DNA of 64,000 nt from Chamaesiphon sp. 336R_metabinner_41 (GTDB lineage: Bacteria; Cyanobacteriota; Cyanobacteriia; Cyanobacteriales; Chamaesiphonaceae): NCBI GenBank assembly GCA_025359915.1, contig JANYDE010000084.1, positions 48,987 to 112,986 of the forward strand, in the 5' to 3' direction. Of this stretch, positions 11,501 to 18,972 are shown one piece after another. The translations under genes and the position numbers were made by a program. Numbering within the stretch: position 1 is the first letter of the stretch; every line of letters starts with the position of its first letter. A model generated the notes under the pieces. It ran no database searches. It worked only from the letters and a program-made list of their open reading frames with translations, and had not been told where the DNA came from.

Positions 11501-12842
11501 AATCAGTACAACCCCTTGGGTGAGTATTAATTGGGATTTATGGAAAGTCGGTCTATTTGATGAAAATACCAGTTTAGCCCAGTTAGCCATCTTACCTGAT
11601 GAAGGGATGAATGCCATGACGCGGGTACTATCAGGTACTGGTGTTGATCATGTAATTATTTCCACTGGCGAATTGCAGCCTCGGATCGATCGATGGGTAA
11701 AATTAACCTCCTTACGCACTCAGGATGACGATCCGAGTTTATTCTCTTCCCCTGCCGAACTGAGCCAAGCGGGTGAATCGAACCAAAATTCGATTCTCTA
11801 CGGGAGCGGCTCCGCCACCGAGCAAGCCATCACGCAGATCTGGCAAAAAATCCTCGGCATCAACAATATCGGACTCAAAGATGATTTCTTTGATTTAGGT
11901 GGTGACTCTCTTGTTGCCGTCCAATTATTTAACCTCATTAAAAAGACTTTTGGGCGACAATTACCTTTAGCTACATTAGTTCAAAAAAGAACAATTTCTG
12001 AGCTAGCGGAGCTACTGAAAGAGGAAGAATCACCAACAGCCCAAACTTGGTCATCGCTAGTCCCGATCCAAACTGGAGAACCTCAAAACCCACCATTATT
12101 CTTTATCCATCCAGTTGGCGGCAACATTTTAGAATATTATCCTGTCGCCAAATATATGGGCAGGGAATACTCAATTTATGGACTCCAATCTCAGGGCTTG
12201 GACGGCAAACAAGCATTTTTGGAACGAATTGAAGATATGGCTAGCCACTACATCCGCGAAATTCAGACCATTCAGCCTGATGGACCTTATTTTCTGATCG
12301 GTTATTCGATGGGTGCGACTATCGCCTATGAGATGTCGATCCAACTAAATCGTCAAGATCAGAAAGTAGCACTACTAGGAATATTGGATCAACCGGCACC
12401 TCAGACACCCCAAATCCGGCCATCATGGCTCGAATCCATGTCGATCCATGCTAGCAACCTCTCCCAACTACAGCCAGAGCGACGGCTAAATTATATCAAA
12501 AATCGCACTCTCGATCGATTCAGAGATTTTACGGAAAAAGACTATATTCTCGATGGGGTAAATATTGACGATCTGAATCCAGAAATCCTCAATATGCTTG
12601 ATGCAAACATTGAATCCGGCGAACACTATACACCCACAACTTATTCAGGTGACGTTACTCTCTTTAGGTGCAAGGTTCAGCCGATCATCGATGCTATTCA
12701 GCCTCAATTGGGGTGGGATCGAATTGTAACTGGAAATATCAATGTTTGTCCGATGGAAGGAGATCACTTCACCTTATTAAGAGAACCCTTTACTCGATTG
12801 ATGGCAGAAAAATTAATGATTACGATTAAATCAGTACATTAA
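4773..12842 (+). CDS. NRPS-PKS hybrid: GT2 remnant-A(Thr)-PCP-KS-AT-KR-ACP-TE
   Basis: This 2689-residue megasynthase should join an amino acid to one malonyl unit. Residues 1-265 are a glycosyltransferase-2-like segment. The adenylation domain (about 285-790) has YTSGSTGQPKG, YGITETT, YKTGDL and NGKVDRR. Its pocket residues, read by alignment to GrsA, are DFWNIGMVHK, the established threonine code. The first carrier serine is Ser847. The ketosynthase (from about 917) has Cys1087 and the His motifs THGTATP and NIGH. The acyltransferase has GHSIGE (Ser1534) and HAFH, which indicates malonyl. The ketoreductase has GGLGGIG (about 2060) and Tyr2227. The second carrier serine is Ser2379. The thioesterase has Ser2512, Asp2539 and His2665. 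There is no condensation domain, so this is a loading-type module. The inferred product is a beta-hydroxy, Thr-derived gamma-amino acid or its lactam/lactone. Dispersed-repeat peptides sit at 1759-1770 and near 2343. Confidence 0.93.
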   Translation: MQPSLSNSNQNSVSVIITADDSSEFLPAIIESVLNQTYPGIEVMVVDDGSTDDTRVVCNRYPGVIYIYQERQGTAIARNTGMGASKSEYVVFLDRHDCLLPDAIEVGVEKLNARSEVGFVFGNDGCRSNYLDGIDRSQRLPDDPPAIASYATVLAAQHKIPCATAIFRRVVVESVGGFDPSLGEMTDLNLLLKIARVFSIECHDRVVLADRDRSEHVSSAYGRPDPNDSAKMLNLILAVHSLEWDYVIQSGQPEYLVAYELGRANWVKSFASTTQEYSSNHQSKICLQHLFERQVTQHPDRIAVVFEDQKLTYQELNHRANQLAHYLQSLGVKPNMLVGLCVERSLETIIGILGILKAGGAYLPIDPSNPPERSEYILKDAQVTILITTADLVASLANCDRVICLDTDLPTITTYSINNLVESRQSDNLAYVIYTSGSTGQPKGVLVNHQNVIRLFTSTDNWYHFNEQDVWTLFHSFAFDFSVWEIWGALLYGGKLVVVPYFVSRDPAEFYRLLASEKVTVLNQTPSAFYQLSTVDERLYLSEKLSLRIIIFGGEALNLPSLEPWFDRHGDTTPQLVNMYGITETTVHVTYRPLNRADLQSKGSLIGVPIPDLQVYLLDEDLQPVPVGTSAEMYVGGAGVTQGYWQRAELTQSRFIDHPFSPAANAKLYKTGDLARYLPDGNLEYIGRIDNQVKIRGFRIELGEIEAALSRHPDIETSVVIVREDVPGDKRLVAYLVTQNSQISANELRALLAETLPAYMIPSGFEIVATFPLTVNGKVDRRALLANQVESQVIKNISVTSSAETDVTTSTLPKTSIESILIKIWSEVLGQPQIGINDNFFDLGGSSVLIIKVGERIQSELDIKTLPIVKLFQHSTIAKLAKYLDTAANPPSTDDKFTSRAQRQQAAQGKSPSINDGIAIVGMAGRFPGARTVDQLWQNLCAGIESTTFFEDDELDPSIDPQLRQDSSYVKARGIIEGGETFDAAFFGISPREAEVMDPQARVFLELVVEALENAAYTPDKFDGLIGLYAGSGNNTYFAQNICGRQEIVDRVGEFLIMLANDKDFIQTRAAYKLDLTGPVVNLNTACSTSLVAVSHAFQSLISHQCDIALAGGISLTTPQNSGYLSQSGGMLSPDGHCRPFDVNGQGTMFNNGAGLVVLKRLEEAIDDGDRIYAVIRGVGMNNDGADKVSFTAPSVDGQAQSIAMAQAYAGLPIESISYIETHGTATPLGDPIEIAALTQVFRTQTDAKQFCAIGSIKSNIGHVVAAAGAAGLIKTALALYHKQIPASLNFESPNPKLDLENSPFYVNTQLLPWAEGNTPRRAGVSSFGVGGTNAHVVLEEAPQVQPNTASRPRQLLLLSAKTETALAAIAANLAQHLIQHPDINLADVAYTLKRGRKDYNYRRCVVAADVTEAIAELQADAPRDMTRHTTTVDRPVVFMFPGQGSQYVGMGQNLYEAELLYREIVDRCAEILKPLLGKDLREIMYPAADDVVTAEISLKQTLYTQPALFVTEYALAKLWQSWGVQPTATIGHSIGEFVSACIAGVFSLEDALMLVAARGKLMWDLPGGSMLSVRLAAAELEPRLTGTIAIAAINGPTLCVVAGETAEIELLRRHLEAEEIACRELYTSHAFHSSMMDPIIAPFAEVVRRVKLSPPQIPFVSTVTGDWITNNQAIDPCYWATHLRQTVRFADGIQTLWQQSDRILLEVGPRTTATTLARQQAQDLQQQIAISSLADNNSELTALFQALGQLWLAGGSMLQGSGSANDWQQFYQHEIRSRIPLPTYPFDRQRYWIEPGQATQKAIVDRGKNPDIADWFHVPSWKSSIVPQAPIDIATPTLVFVDRSGFGKKLANQISNQAKTVITVEIGKKFKKFDREHYQIDPANRSDYDQLIKSLVVDNVAPKNILHLWNITANRQPKLSIETVDRTQALGFYSILYLSQALEQQYDLAALKLLVVSDRLHNVTGSDITCPEKSTVLGPIRVIPQEYNHINCVSIDVVLPQAGSKQEHKLIAQLISEISQKSTDKIIAYRQDRRWVETFEPIRLDRADPHKSQFKTGGVYLITGGLGGIGLIMAEYLATTFQAKLVLTGRSTLPDRDRWEQWIANHHDGDVTTEKIRKIQELETLGAEVLVLSADVANLQQMQAALSTTHQKFGQLNGAIHAAAFIDPKSFVGIDNTTKTEVNYHFLPKITGTLVLSKLLAAEQLDFCLVMSSISTLLGGLGYVGYAAANQFLNTWTQQQNQISTTPWVSINWDLWKVGLFDENTSLAQLAILPDEGMNAMTRVLSGTGVDHVIISTGELQPRIDRWVKLTSLRTQDDDPSLFSSPAELSQAGESNQNSILYGSGSATEQAITQIWQKILGINNIGLKDDFFDLGGDSLVAVQLFNLIKKTFGRQLPLATLVQKRTISELAELLKEEESPTAQTWSSLVPIQTGEPQNPPLFFIHPVGGNILEYYPVAKYMGREYSIYGLQSQGLDGKQAFLERIEDMASHYIREIQTIQPDGPYFLIGYSMGATIAYEMSIQLNRQDQKVALLGILDQPAPQTPQIRPSWLESMSIHASNLSQLQPERRLNYIKNRTLDRFRDFTEKDYILDGVNIDDLNPEILNMLDANIESGEHYTPTTYSGDVTLFRCKVQPIIDAIQPQLGWDRIVTGNINVCPMEGDHFTLLREPFTRLMAEKLMITIKSVH

Positions 12843-12888
12843 TAAAATTTAGCAAACTGATAATTTTTTATGTCTGCGGCAAAAAATA

Positions 12889-15800
12889 ATGCTAGGAATT
12901 AGAGAGAATTCACTAAAAAGCTCGACTGAATTAGTTAGTTACTGGCAAAGTAAACTAGCTGGAAGCTTGCCATTACTAAATCTACCCACAGATAAACCAC
13001 GCCAGTCTTCAATGACTTGCAAACCTGAAATTCAAACAGTGTTTTTGTCTGAAGAACTAGTAAATTCACTCAGCCTAATCTCACAAGATCGAGATGTCGA
13101 AATATTTGTTACTCTATTAGCTGCTTTTAAGGTTTTAATTTACCGTTATTGCGATCGTCAAGATATCCTAATTGGTTCGCTAACTATTAGCAACGCTGGC
13201 ACAATATTCGATCGAATTGTTTTGCGAACCGATCTATCCGGCAATCCAACTTTTTCACAAGTGTTGCAACGCATTAAAAAGGTTGTCGCCGATGCTTATG
13301 AGCACCAAGATTTGTCATTCGATCGATTAATCGAAGTATTAGAGATCGAGCGTTCGCCTAGCTATCATCCCTTATCTCAAGTATTGTTTAGTTTAGAGCA
13401 GCATCCAGCAGATTTAAAGATTTCATCTTTATCTTATGGAGATCTCTATTCTCATCCAGATCCGCGATCGAGTCCGCTGGATTTATTACTTAAACTGGAA
13501 CAGACATCCGCAGGCATCTCTGGCTATTTTGAATACTCTACAGACTTATTTACCGCCACAACAATTGAACGAATGGCGATGCATTTCCAGACATTATTAG
13601 CTGGAGTAGTCGCCAATCCCGAACAGCCGATCGAGCAATTACCGCTGCTCACAGATCTAGAACGACAGCAATTATTAGTAGAGTGGAATCAGACTCAAGT
13701 AGACTATCCACATAAATGTATTCATCAGCTATTTGAAACACAAGTAGAACTTACCCCTACTAATGTTGCTGTCGTATTTGAAGGACAACAACTTACTTAT
13801 CAGGAGTTAAATAATCGATCGAATCAAGTCGCAAATTATCTCCGCAAGTTGGGAGTTGCTCCAGATGTGCCAGTTGGCATCTGCGTGGAACGTTCTATGG
13901 CAATGGTGGTGGGCTTATTGGGGATTCTCAAGGCGGGTGGAGCTTATGTGCCACTAGATCCGACTTATCCTCCAGATCGATTGAGTTACATGCTGGAAAA
14001 CTCTCAGGTGAGAGTAATTCTTAGCAGTCAACAGTTGATAGCCTCACTACCAAAATCTACCGCTCAGGTTGTGTACTTAGATACCGATTGGAGTAAGATC
14101 GATCGAGAAAATGCAGATAATTTAAACTCTGAAGTTCGATTAGAAAATTTGGGCTATACGATCTATACATCCGGTTCCACGGGTTTACCCAAAGGTGTCG
14201 CGATGACACAACGTGCCTTATGTAATTTGATCGCTTGGCAAATCGCCCAGCCAACAGCGATGCCACGCGCAAAAACCTTACAATTTACACCAATTAGTTT
14301 TGATGTCTCCTTTCAGGAAATCTTTGCCACTTGGTGTACAGGTGGCACATTAGTCTTAGTTGCAGACGAAATCCGACGCGATCCATTCACCTTATTAAAT
14401 TTACTCGATCGAGCCGCGATCGAGCGACTATTCCTGCCCTTTGTGGCATTGCAACAGTTAGCGGAAGTAGCTGTTAATCAGAACTTATTTCCGCAGCAGC
14501 TCAGAGAAGTGATTACCGCAGGCGAGCAATTGCAGATTACACCCGCTATCCGCAAATTTTTTGGCATCCTTGCCAATTGCACCTTACACAATCATTATGG
14601 CCCGTCCGAAAGCCATGTCGTCACCGCCTTTACGTTAACCAGCCCAGTTGAAAATTGGTCAGCATTGCCGCCGATCGGTCGTCCGATCTCCAATACGCAG
14701 ATCTACGTGTTAGACTCTCAAATGCAGCCAGTCCCGATCGGGATTACTGGAGAACTATATATTGGTGGTGATTGCCTCGCGCGGGAATACTTCCAGCGTC
14801 CCGAATTGACAGCAGAGAAATTCATCTCCAACCCTTTCGCTATCGCCTCTGAGCGTACAGATCTGAGCCGATTGTACAAAACTGGCGATTTGGTACGTTA
14901 CTTGCCTGATGGCAATATTGACTACCTAGGACGCATCGATAACCAAGTAAAAATTCGCGGCTTTCGGATCGAATTAGGCGAAATCGAAACTTTACTCAGC
15001 GAACATCCAGCGATTCTCCAGACTACGGCGATCGTGCGGGAGGATCTCCCCGGCAATAAACGCTTGGTGGCTTATTGTGTCACTGATGCAACCGCGCAGA
15101 TCGATGAATTGCGTAGTTTCATCGCCCAGAAGGTACCAAGCCATATGATACCTGCTACCTTTGTGCTATTACCCGCTCTGCCGATGACTCCCAGCGGTAA
15201 AGTAGATCGCCGCGCCTTGCCAGTGCCAGACGATACCAGACAGGAGTCAGCAGCCACTTTTGCCGCGCCCCAGGATGAAATCGAAATCGAATTAACCACA
15301 CTTTGGCAGCAAGTTTTGGGTGTTGAATCGATCGGGATTAAAGACAACTTCTTTGATTTGGGTGGGCATTCTTTACTTGCAGTTAGACTCATGGGCAAAA
15401 TCGAGCGAATGTGGCATCAAAAAATGCCCTTGGCGACTTTTATCGCGGCACCCACGATCGAACAATTCAGTATTGTACTCCGCCAAAAACAAAGATCGGC
15501 CAATTGGTCATCATTAGTTCCGATCGAGTCCCGTGGCTCCAGAACACCCTTATTCTGTACCCATCCCATCGGTGGCAATATTTTGGAATATTATCCTTTA
15601 GCCTATGTGCTCGGGCCAGAACAACCGATATATGGGCTACAATCACGAGGATTAGATGGCGTACAAGCTCCGTTGACTCAGATTGAAGCAATGGCAGCTA
15701 ACTACATCACCGAAATTCGCACTGTGCAACCGAATGGCCCTTATTTACTACTAGGTTATTCCTTTGGTGGTTTGGTGGCTTTTGAAATTGCCTGTCAACT

Positions 15801-16305
15801 CGAAAGCCAAGGCGAAAAAATCAATTTATTAGTTTTACTAGATAATGAATCGCCAACGTTGTCAACAATTCGGCCATCATTATGGCAATCTTTAGGTATT
15901 CATTTCAACAATTTTCGACAACTAGATCTAAACGGGAAATTTGAGTATATCAAAGACCGGATCGTATTTCGGACGATGTACAAACACAGGGAAAACAGCG
16001 AACAAGAATTTTTGATCGATAATTGGGCTGAACCTTTGCCGCCGGAGTATCTCCGAGTTTTAGCCGCTAATTTCCAAGCGGGTAAAAATTATCCTGGAAA
16101 ATTTTATCCTGGAAAAGTCATCCTGTTTCGTTCTTCGATCCAACCAATTACCCAAGCTCTTCACCCCGATTTGGGTTGGGGCAATCTTGTTGGTGATATC
16201 GAGATTCACGAGCTACCTGGCTATCATCGTAATTTATTAAAGGAGCCTTATATTCAGGCTCTCGCTCAAAAGCTCAAATTGCTCCTGGATCGAGCTTTGG
16301 ATTAG
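12889..16305 (+). CDS. NRPS: half C domain-A(Pro-like)-PCP-TE
   Basis: This 1138-residue synthase follows the hybrid gene after 46 bp, so the two are probably co-transcribed. Residues 1-265 match only the C-terminal half of a condensation domain (YWQSKLAG, LPTDKPRQ, HQDLSFDRL); the half with the catalytic HHxxxDG is absent and no room exists upstream. The adenylation domain (about 280-790) has YTSGSTGLPKG, HNHYGPSESH, YKTGDL and SGKVDRR. Pocket residues by alignment to GrsA read DVQFIAHVVK, close to the established proline code DVQLIAHVVK. The carrier serine is Ser828. The thioesterase has Ser958 (GYSFGG), Asp985 and His1113, and is a relative of the thioesterase in the preceding protein. Having a thioesterase on both proteins means they may release separate products. 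The substrate call is moderate; proline analogues are possible. Confidence 0.92.
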   Translation: MLGIRENSLKSSTELVSYWQSKLAGSLPLLNLPTDKPRQSSMTCKPEIQTVFLSEELVNSLSLISQDRDVEIFVTLLAAFKVLIYRYCDRQDILIGSLTISNAGTIFDRIVLRTDLSGNPTFSQVLQRIKKVVADAYEHQDLSFDRLIEVLEIERSPSYHPLSQVLFSLEQHPADLKISSLSYGDLYSHPDPRSSPLDLLLKLEQTSAGISGYFEYSTDLFTATTIERMAMHFQTLLAGVVANPEQPIEQLPLLTDLERQQLLVEWNQTQVDYPHKCIHQLFETQVELTPTNVAVVFEGQQLTYQELNNRSNQVANYLRKLGVAPDVPVGICVERSMAMVVGLLGILKAGGAYVPLDPTYPPDRLSYMLENSQVRVILSSQQLIASLPKSTAQVVYLDTDWSKIDRENADNLNSEVRLENLGYTIYTSGSTGLPKGVAMTQRALCNLIAWQIAQPTAMPRAKTLQFTPISFDVSFQEIFATWCTGGTLVLVADEIRRDPFTLLNLLDRAAIERLFLPFVALQQLAEVAVNQNLFPQQLREVITAGEQLQITPAIRKFFGILANCTLHNHYGPSESHVVTAFTLTSPVENWSALPPIGRPISNTQIYVLDSQMQPVPIGITGELYIGGDCLAREYFQRPELTAEKFISNPFAIASERTDLSRLYKTGDLVRYLPDGNIDYLGRIDNQVKIRGFRIELGEIETLLSEHPAILQTTAIVREDLPGNKRLVAYCVTDATAQIDELRSFIAQKVPSHMIPATFVLLPALPMTPSGKVDRRALPVPDDTRQESAATFAAPQDEIEIELTTLWQQVLGVESIGIKDNFFDLGGHSLLAVRLMGKIERMWHQKMPLATFIAAPTIEQFSIVLRQKQRSANWSSLVPIESRGSRTPLFCTHPIGGNILEYYPLAYVLGPEQPIYGLQSRGLDGVQAPLTQIEAMAANYITEIRTVQPNGPYLLLGYSFGGLVAFEIACQLESQGEKINLLVLLDNESPTLSTIRPSLWQSLGIHFNNFRQLDLNGKFEYIKDRIVFRTMYKHRENSEQEFLIDNWAEPLPPEYLRVLAANFQAGKNYPGKFYPGKVILFRSSIQPITQALHPDLGWGNLVGDIEIHELPGYHRNLLKEPYIQALAQKLKLLLDRALD

Positions 16306-16349
16306 GTAATAGGTAATAAGTAATAAGTAATACTCTATTCACTAAACCA
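16306..16349. repeat. Short TAATAAG heptamer repeat
   Basis: Just past the NRPS stop codon there are about four copies of a TAGGTAA/TAATAAG-type 7-base unit. It sits between convergent genes. No terminator hairpin is seen. Confidence 0.6.
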
Positions 16350-16733
16350 CTAAACAGCAATTGCCACAGTTACCCAAGCCGATTTAGCATCGAGCCGAAA
16401 TTTTTGTTTGGATACTAATAAAATATCTGTCTGTGCGGCAGACAGAGCCGCTGCTTCGGCGACACTAGCAGTTCCGACTACTGCTGATACTAATTGAGAT
16501 GGATGATTCACCCTAACGGAATTCAGCCGTTCTGGGCTGTATATTTTTAAAAACCAACCAGATTCGCGACAATATTCGACTAATCCTGGCTCATTTGCTT
16601 TGCGATCGATTGTCGCCAATCCCGCAATTGTGGCAAGATCTAGATTGTACTCGGTGAATACTGACTCGATCGCGCGTTGGATCGCCAGTTTCGAGACACC
16701 CCGCTGACAGCCAATCCCTACCCATAAACACAT
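16350..16733 (-). CDS. Cobalamin biosynthesis CbiG/CobE C-terminal-like protein
   Basis: This small protein resembles the C-terminal domain of CbiG, also found as free-standing CobE, which acts in cobalamin ring contraction and acetaldehyde release. Features seen are LWVGIGCQRGVS at the N-terminus, LATIDRKANEPGL in the middle and a PSQLVSAVVGTASVAEAAAL segment typical of the family. From the ATG at 16733 it is 127 residues; a GTG at 16748 would add five. I prefer the ATG because the family begins just before the WVGIGC motif. That ATG overlaps the start codon of rsmI in a shared CATG, so the two genes are divergent with no spacer. No other cobalamin gene is nearby. In cyanobacteria the CbiG N-terminal region is often encoded elsewhere, so a free domain is plausible. 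Confidence 0.8.
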   Translation of the reverse strand: MCLWVGIGCQRGVSKLAIQRAIESVFTEYNLDLATIAGLATIDRKANEPGLVEYCRESGWFLKIYSPERLNSVRVNHPSQLVSAVVGTASVAEAAALSAAQTDILLVSKQKFRLDAKSAWVTVAIAV

Positions 16734-17619
16734 GTCAAATGAAGTCACTGGAAAAACTCTATATCTAGTCGGTACGCCGATTGGAAATTTGGGTGATATG
16801 ACAATGCGAGGGATTCAGGTATTGCAAGATGTCGATACGATCGCGGCAGAAGATACGCGCCATACTGGTAAATTATTGCATCATTTTCAGATCAAGACCC
16901 CTCAAATTAGCTATCATCAGCATAACGAACAGCAACGAATTCCCGAACTAATTAGACAATTAGAATCAGGTAAATCGATCGCCTTAGTGACCGATGCCGG
17001 GATGCCTGGAATTTCCGATCCTGGCTATCTAATTGTCGCAGCTTGTGTCGCCGCAGGTATTCGAGTGATTCCGATTCCTGGCGTAACGGCGGTAATTACG
17101 GCTGTGAGCGCGTCGGGATTGCCCAGCGATAGATTTGCATTTGAAGGCTTTTTACCAGCCAAAGGACAGGAACGCAAAGACCGATTAGAGTCAGTTTCAG
17201 GTGACGCTCGTACCCTCGTATTTTACGAATCTCCCCACCGCTTACGTCAAACTTTAGCAGACTTTGCGACGACATTTGGCGATGATCGACAGATTGCCAT
17301 CGGCAGAGAATTAACCAAATTACATGAAGAATTCTGGCGGGGAAATGTTGGTGAATCGATCGAGCATTATATCCAAACCGAACCCCAAGGAGAATATGTT
17401 CTCGTCCTCGCAGGTGCCCCTGTCAGCCATCCTACCCTATCAGATGAAGCAATCGATCGAGCCTTAATCGAATTGATGCTCAATGGTACATCCCGTTCTC
17501 AAGCCAGCCGCATTGTCGCCGAGGAAATTTCCCAATCGCGCCGCTATGTTTATCAATTAGCACTCGCGATCGATCTTGATGCCGCCCAATCTAGTGTTGA
17601 GATGGGAAATGGTTGTTGA
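16732..17619 (+). CDS. rsmI: 16S rRNA (cytidine-1402-2'-O)-methyltransferase
   Basis: RsmI methylates the ribose of C1402 in 16S rRNA, using S-adenosylmethionine, to tune decoding. The 295 residues show the tetrapyrrole-methylase fold with LYLVGTPIGNLGDMT near the start, AAEDTRHTGKLL, SYHQHNEQ, LVTDAGMPGISDPG and IPGVTAV. The C-terminal HTH-like tail is present (GTSRSQASRIVAEEI). The ATG at 16732 places the first conserved block at residue 10, which is normal. Its start codon overlaps that of the leftward CbiG-like gene by two bases, so its promoter must lie inside that gene. The flavin monooxygenase gene follows in the same direction 65 bp later. Confidence 0.93.
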   Translation: MSNEVTGKTLYLVGTPIGNLGDMTMRGIQVLQDVDTIAAEDTRHTGKLLHHFQIKTPQISYHQHNEQQRIPELIRQLESGKSIALVTDAGMPGISDPGYLIVAACVAAGIRVIPIPGVTAVITAVSASGLPSDRFAFEGFLPAKGQERKDRLESVSGDARTLVFYESPHRLRQTLADFATTFGDDRQIAIGRELTKLHEEFWRGNVGESIEHYIQTEPQGEYVLVLAGAPVSHPTLSDEAIDRALIELMLNGTSRSQASRIVAEEISQSRRYVYQLALAIDLDAAQSSVEMGNGC

Positions 17620-17684
17620 AATTATGTAGCCCATTACGGTCAGTCATAACTTCAGATTTCAGATTGTTCCAACAGATAATAAAG

Positions 17685-18917
17685 ATGAGTCAGGTGATAA
17701 TTATTGGTGCGGGACCGACAGGTTTGACGCTGGCGATGCAGTTGGCAAAACGGGGGATTGCGGTCAAATTAATTGAAGTTTCGCGGAGTTTTCGCCGGAC
17801 TTTTCGGGGCGAGGCGTTGATGCCGAGTGGTTTGGATGCGATCGACCAAATGGGCTTATCGGATCTCATCACAGCCATCCCCCATCGCCCGCTAGATGCC
17901 TGGAAATTCATGATTGAGAATAGAGCCATTTTTCAAGTTGATGAGCCGTTAGAGGCTGGTGGAAAGCCTTGTACGTTGATATCTCAGCCTGCTTTCCTAG
18001 AGCAAGTTTTAGCTCTGGCGAATGATTGTCCGAGCTTTGAATTTATTCCAGGCTCTACGGTGCGGGATTTATTATGGGAAGACGGGCGAGTATCTGGCGT
18101 AATCCTGGGGGATAATCGCGAAATCATGGCAGATCTGGTGATTGGTGCGGATGGGCGAAATTCGATCGTCCGCCAAAAGGCAAATTTATCAATTGAGCAA
18201 GCAGCCAGTAGTTTTAATATTCTCTGGTTCAAACTGGCTAGCAGTACCCAATTTGAAGCTGAAAATGCATTTTATTCGATCGTCCGTGGTGATGATGCCT
18301 TTGGTGTATTTCGCGGTGCCGAAGGCAATCTTCAGATCGGTTGGTCGCTACATGGTGATTCGATTCTCCAGGGGAGAGGCTCCGCCAACGACAATTGGCA
18401 GCAAATCGACTGGGTAGAAAAACTTGCAACCGCTTCACCTGAATGGTTAGCGACACATATCAGATCTCAAGCAGGTCAAATAGATAGACCAATTTTATTA
18501 TCTGTCACAGTTGGGCTTTGTCCCATTTGGCACGCTCCAGGAGTATTGCTTTTGGGTGATGCAGCACATCCGATGTCACCAATTCGCGCTCAAGGGATCA
18601 ATATGGCGTTGCGAGATGTTATAATTGCGATCAATTACCTAGCACCGCTGTTGTCAAAAAGTCATAATCTCGCGGAAATAGATGCCCTGCTACCCCAAAT
18701 TCAAGCAGAGCGAGAACCCGAAATTATTCAGATTCAACGGCTCCAAAAAGCCGAAATAGCTCAAGCGGAACTATTAAAGAATTATCCACCCCTTCGGCAT
18801 GGCGTAAGTCTTCTAGCCTCGAAAATACCATTCATCAGCGATCGAATTCGGCATTCATGGCTCGATCGACAATTCCAGCTACGTCGTGGATTTGCCGAAG
18901 TTAGCCTGAAAGTATAG
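17685..18917 (+). CDS. FAD-dependent aromatic-type monooxygenase
   Basis: This is a flavoprotein monooxygenase of the p-hydroxybenzoate hydroxylase fold, which uses NAD(P)H and O2 to hydroxylate or epoxidise a small, often aromatic, substrate. With the ATG at 17685 the protein is 410 residues and begins VIIIGAGPTGLTLAMQLAKRG, the dinucleotide-binding motif; an upstream in-frame start overlapping rsmI would precede the FAD motif by an atypical leader. A DG motif (VIGADGRNS, about 150) and the second FAD motif LLGDAAHPMSP (about 290) are present. Near residue 230 the frame contains a copy of the GGAG-GGCTCCGCC dispersed repeat, encoding LQGRGSAND, which is also present in the NRPS-PKS. The substrate is not predictable. 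The C-terminus is near the rightmost convergent repeat before fabD. Confidence 0.85.
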   Translation: MSQVIIIGAGPTGLTLAMQLAKRGIAVKLIEVSRSFRRTFRGEALMPSGLDAIDQMGLSDLITAIPHRPLDAWKFMIENRAIFQVDEPLEAGGKPCTLISQPAFLEQVLALANDCPSFEFIPGSTVRDLLWEDGRVSGVILGDNREIMADLVIGADGRNSIVRQKANLSIEQAASSFNILWFKLASSTQFEAENAFYSIVRGDDAFGVFRGAEGNLQIGWSLHGDSILQGRGSANDNWQQIDWVEKLATASPEWLATHIRSQAGQIDRPILLSVTVGLCPIWHAPGVLLLGDAAHPMSPIRAQGINMALRDVIIAINYLAPLLSKSHNLAEIDALLPQIQAEREPEIIQIQRLQKAEIAQAELLKNYPPLRHGVSLLASKIPFISDRIRHSWLDRQFQLRRGFAEVSLKV

Positions 18918-18920
18918 CAG

Positions 18921-18970
18921 TCCCTAAACCTCCCCGCATCCTCGGGGAGGTGCCGCAGGGGGTGGGGTAA
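18921..18970. repeat. CCTCCCCG palindromic repeat between convergent genes
   Basis: A perfect stem CCTCCCCG/CGGGGAGG is followed by GTGCCGCAGGGGGTGGGG. It lies between the monooxygenase stop and the fabD stop, which face each other. It belongs to the same dispersed family as the copies at 23271, 54896 and 58732. It may act as a bidirectional terminator, although a T-run is lacking. Confidence 0.65.
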
Positions 18971-18972
18971 AT

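Noticed and set aside
17613..17684. Monooxygenase start overlapping rsmI
   Set aside because: The ATG at 17685 lies directly before the FAD-binding motif; the longer leader is atypical.
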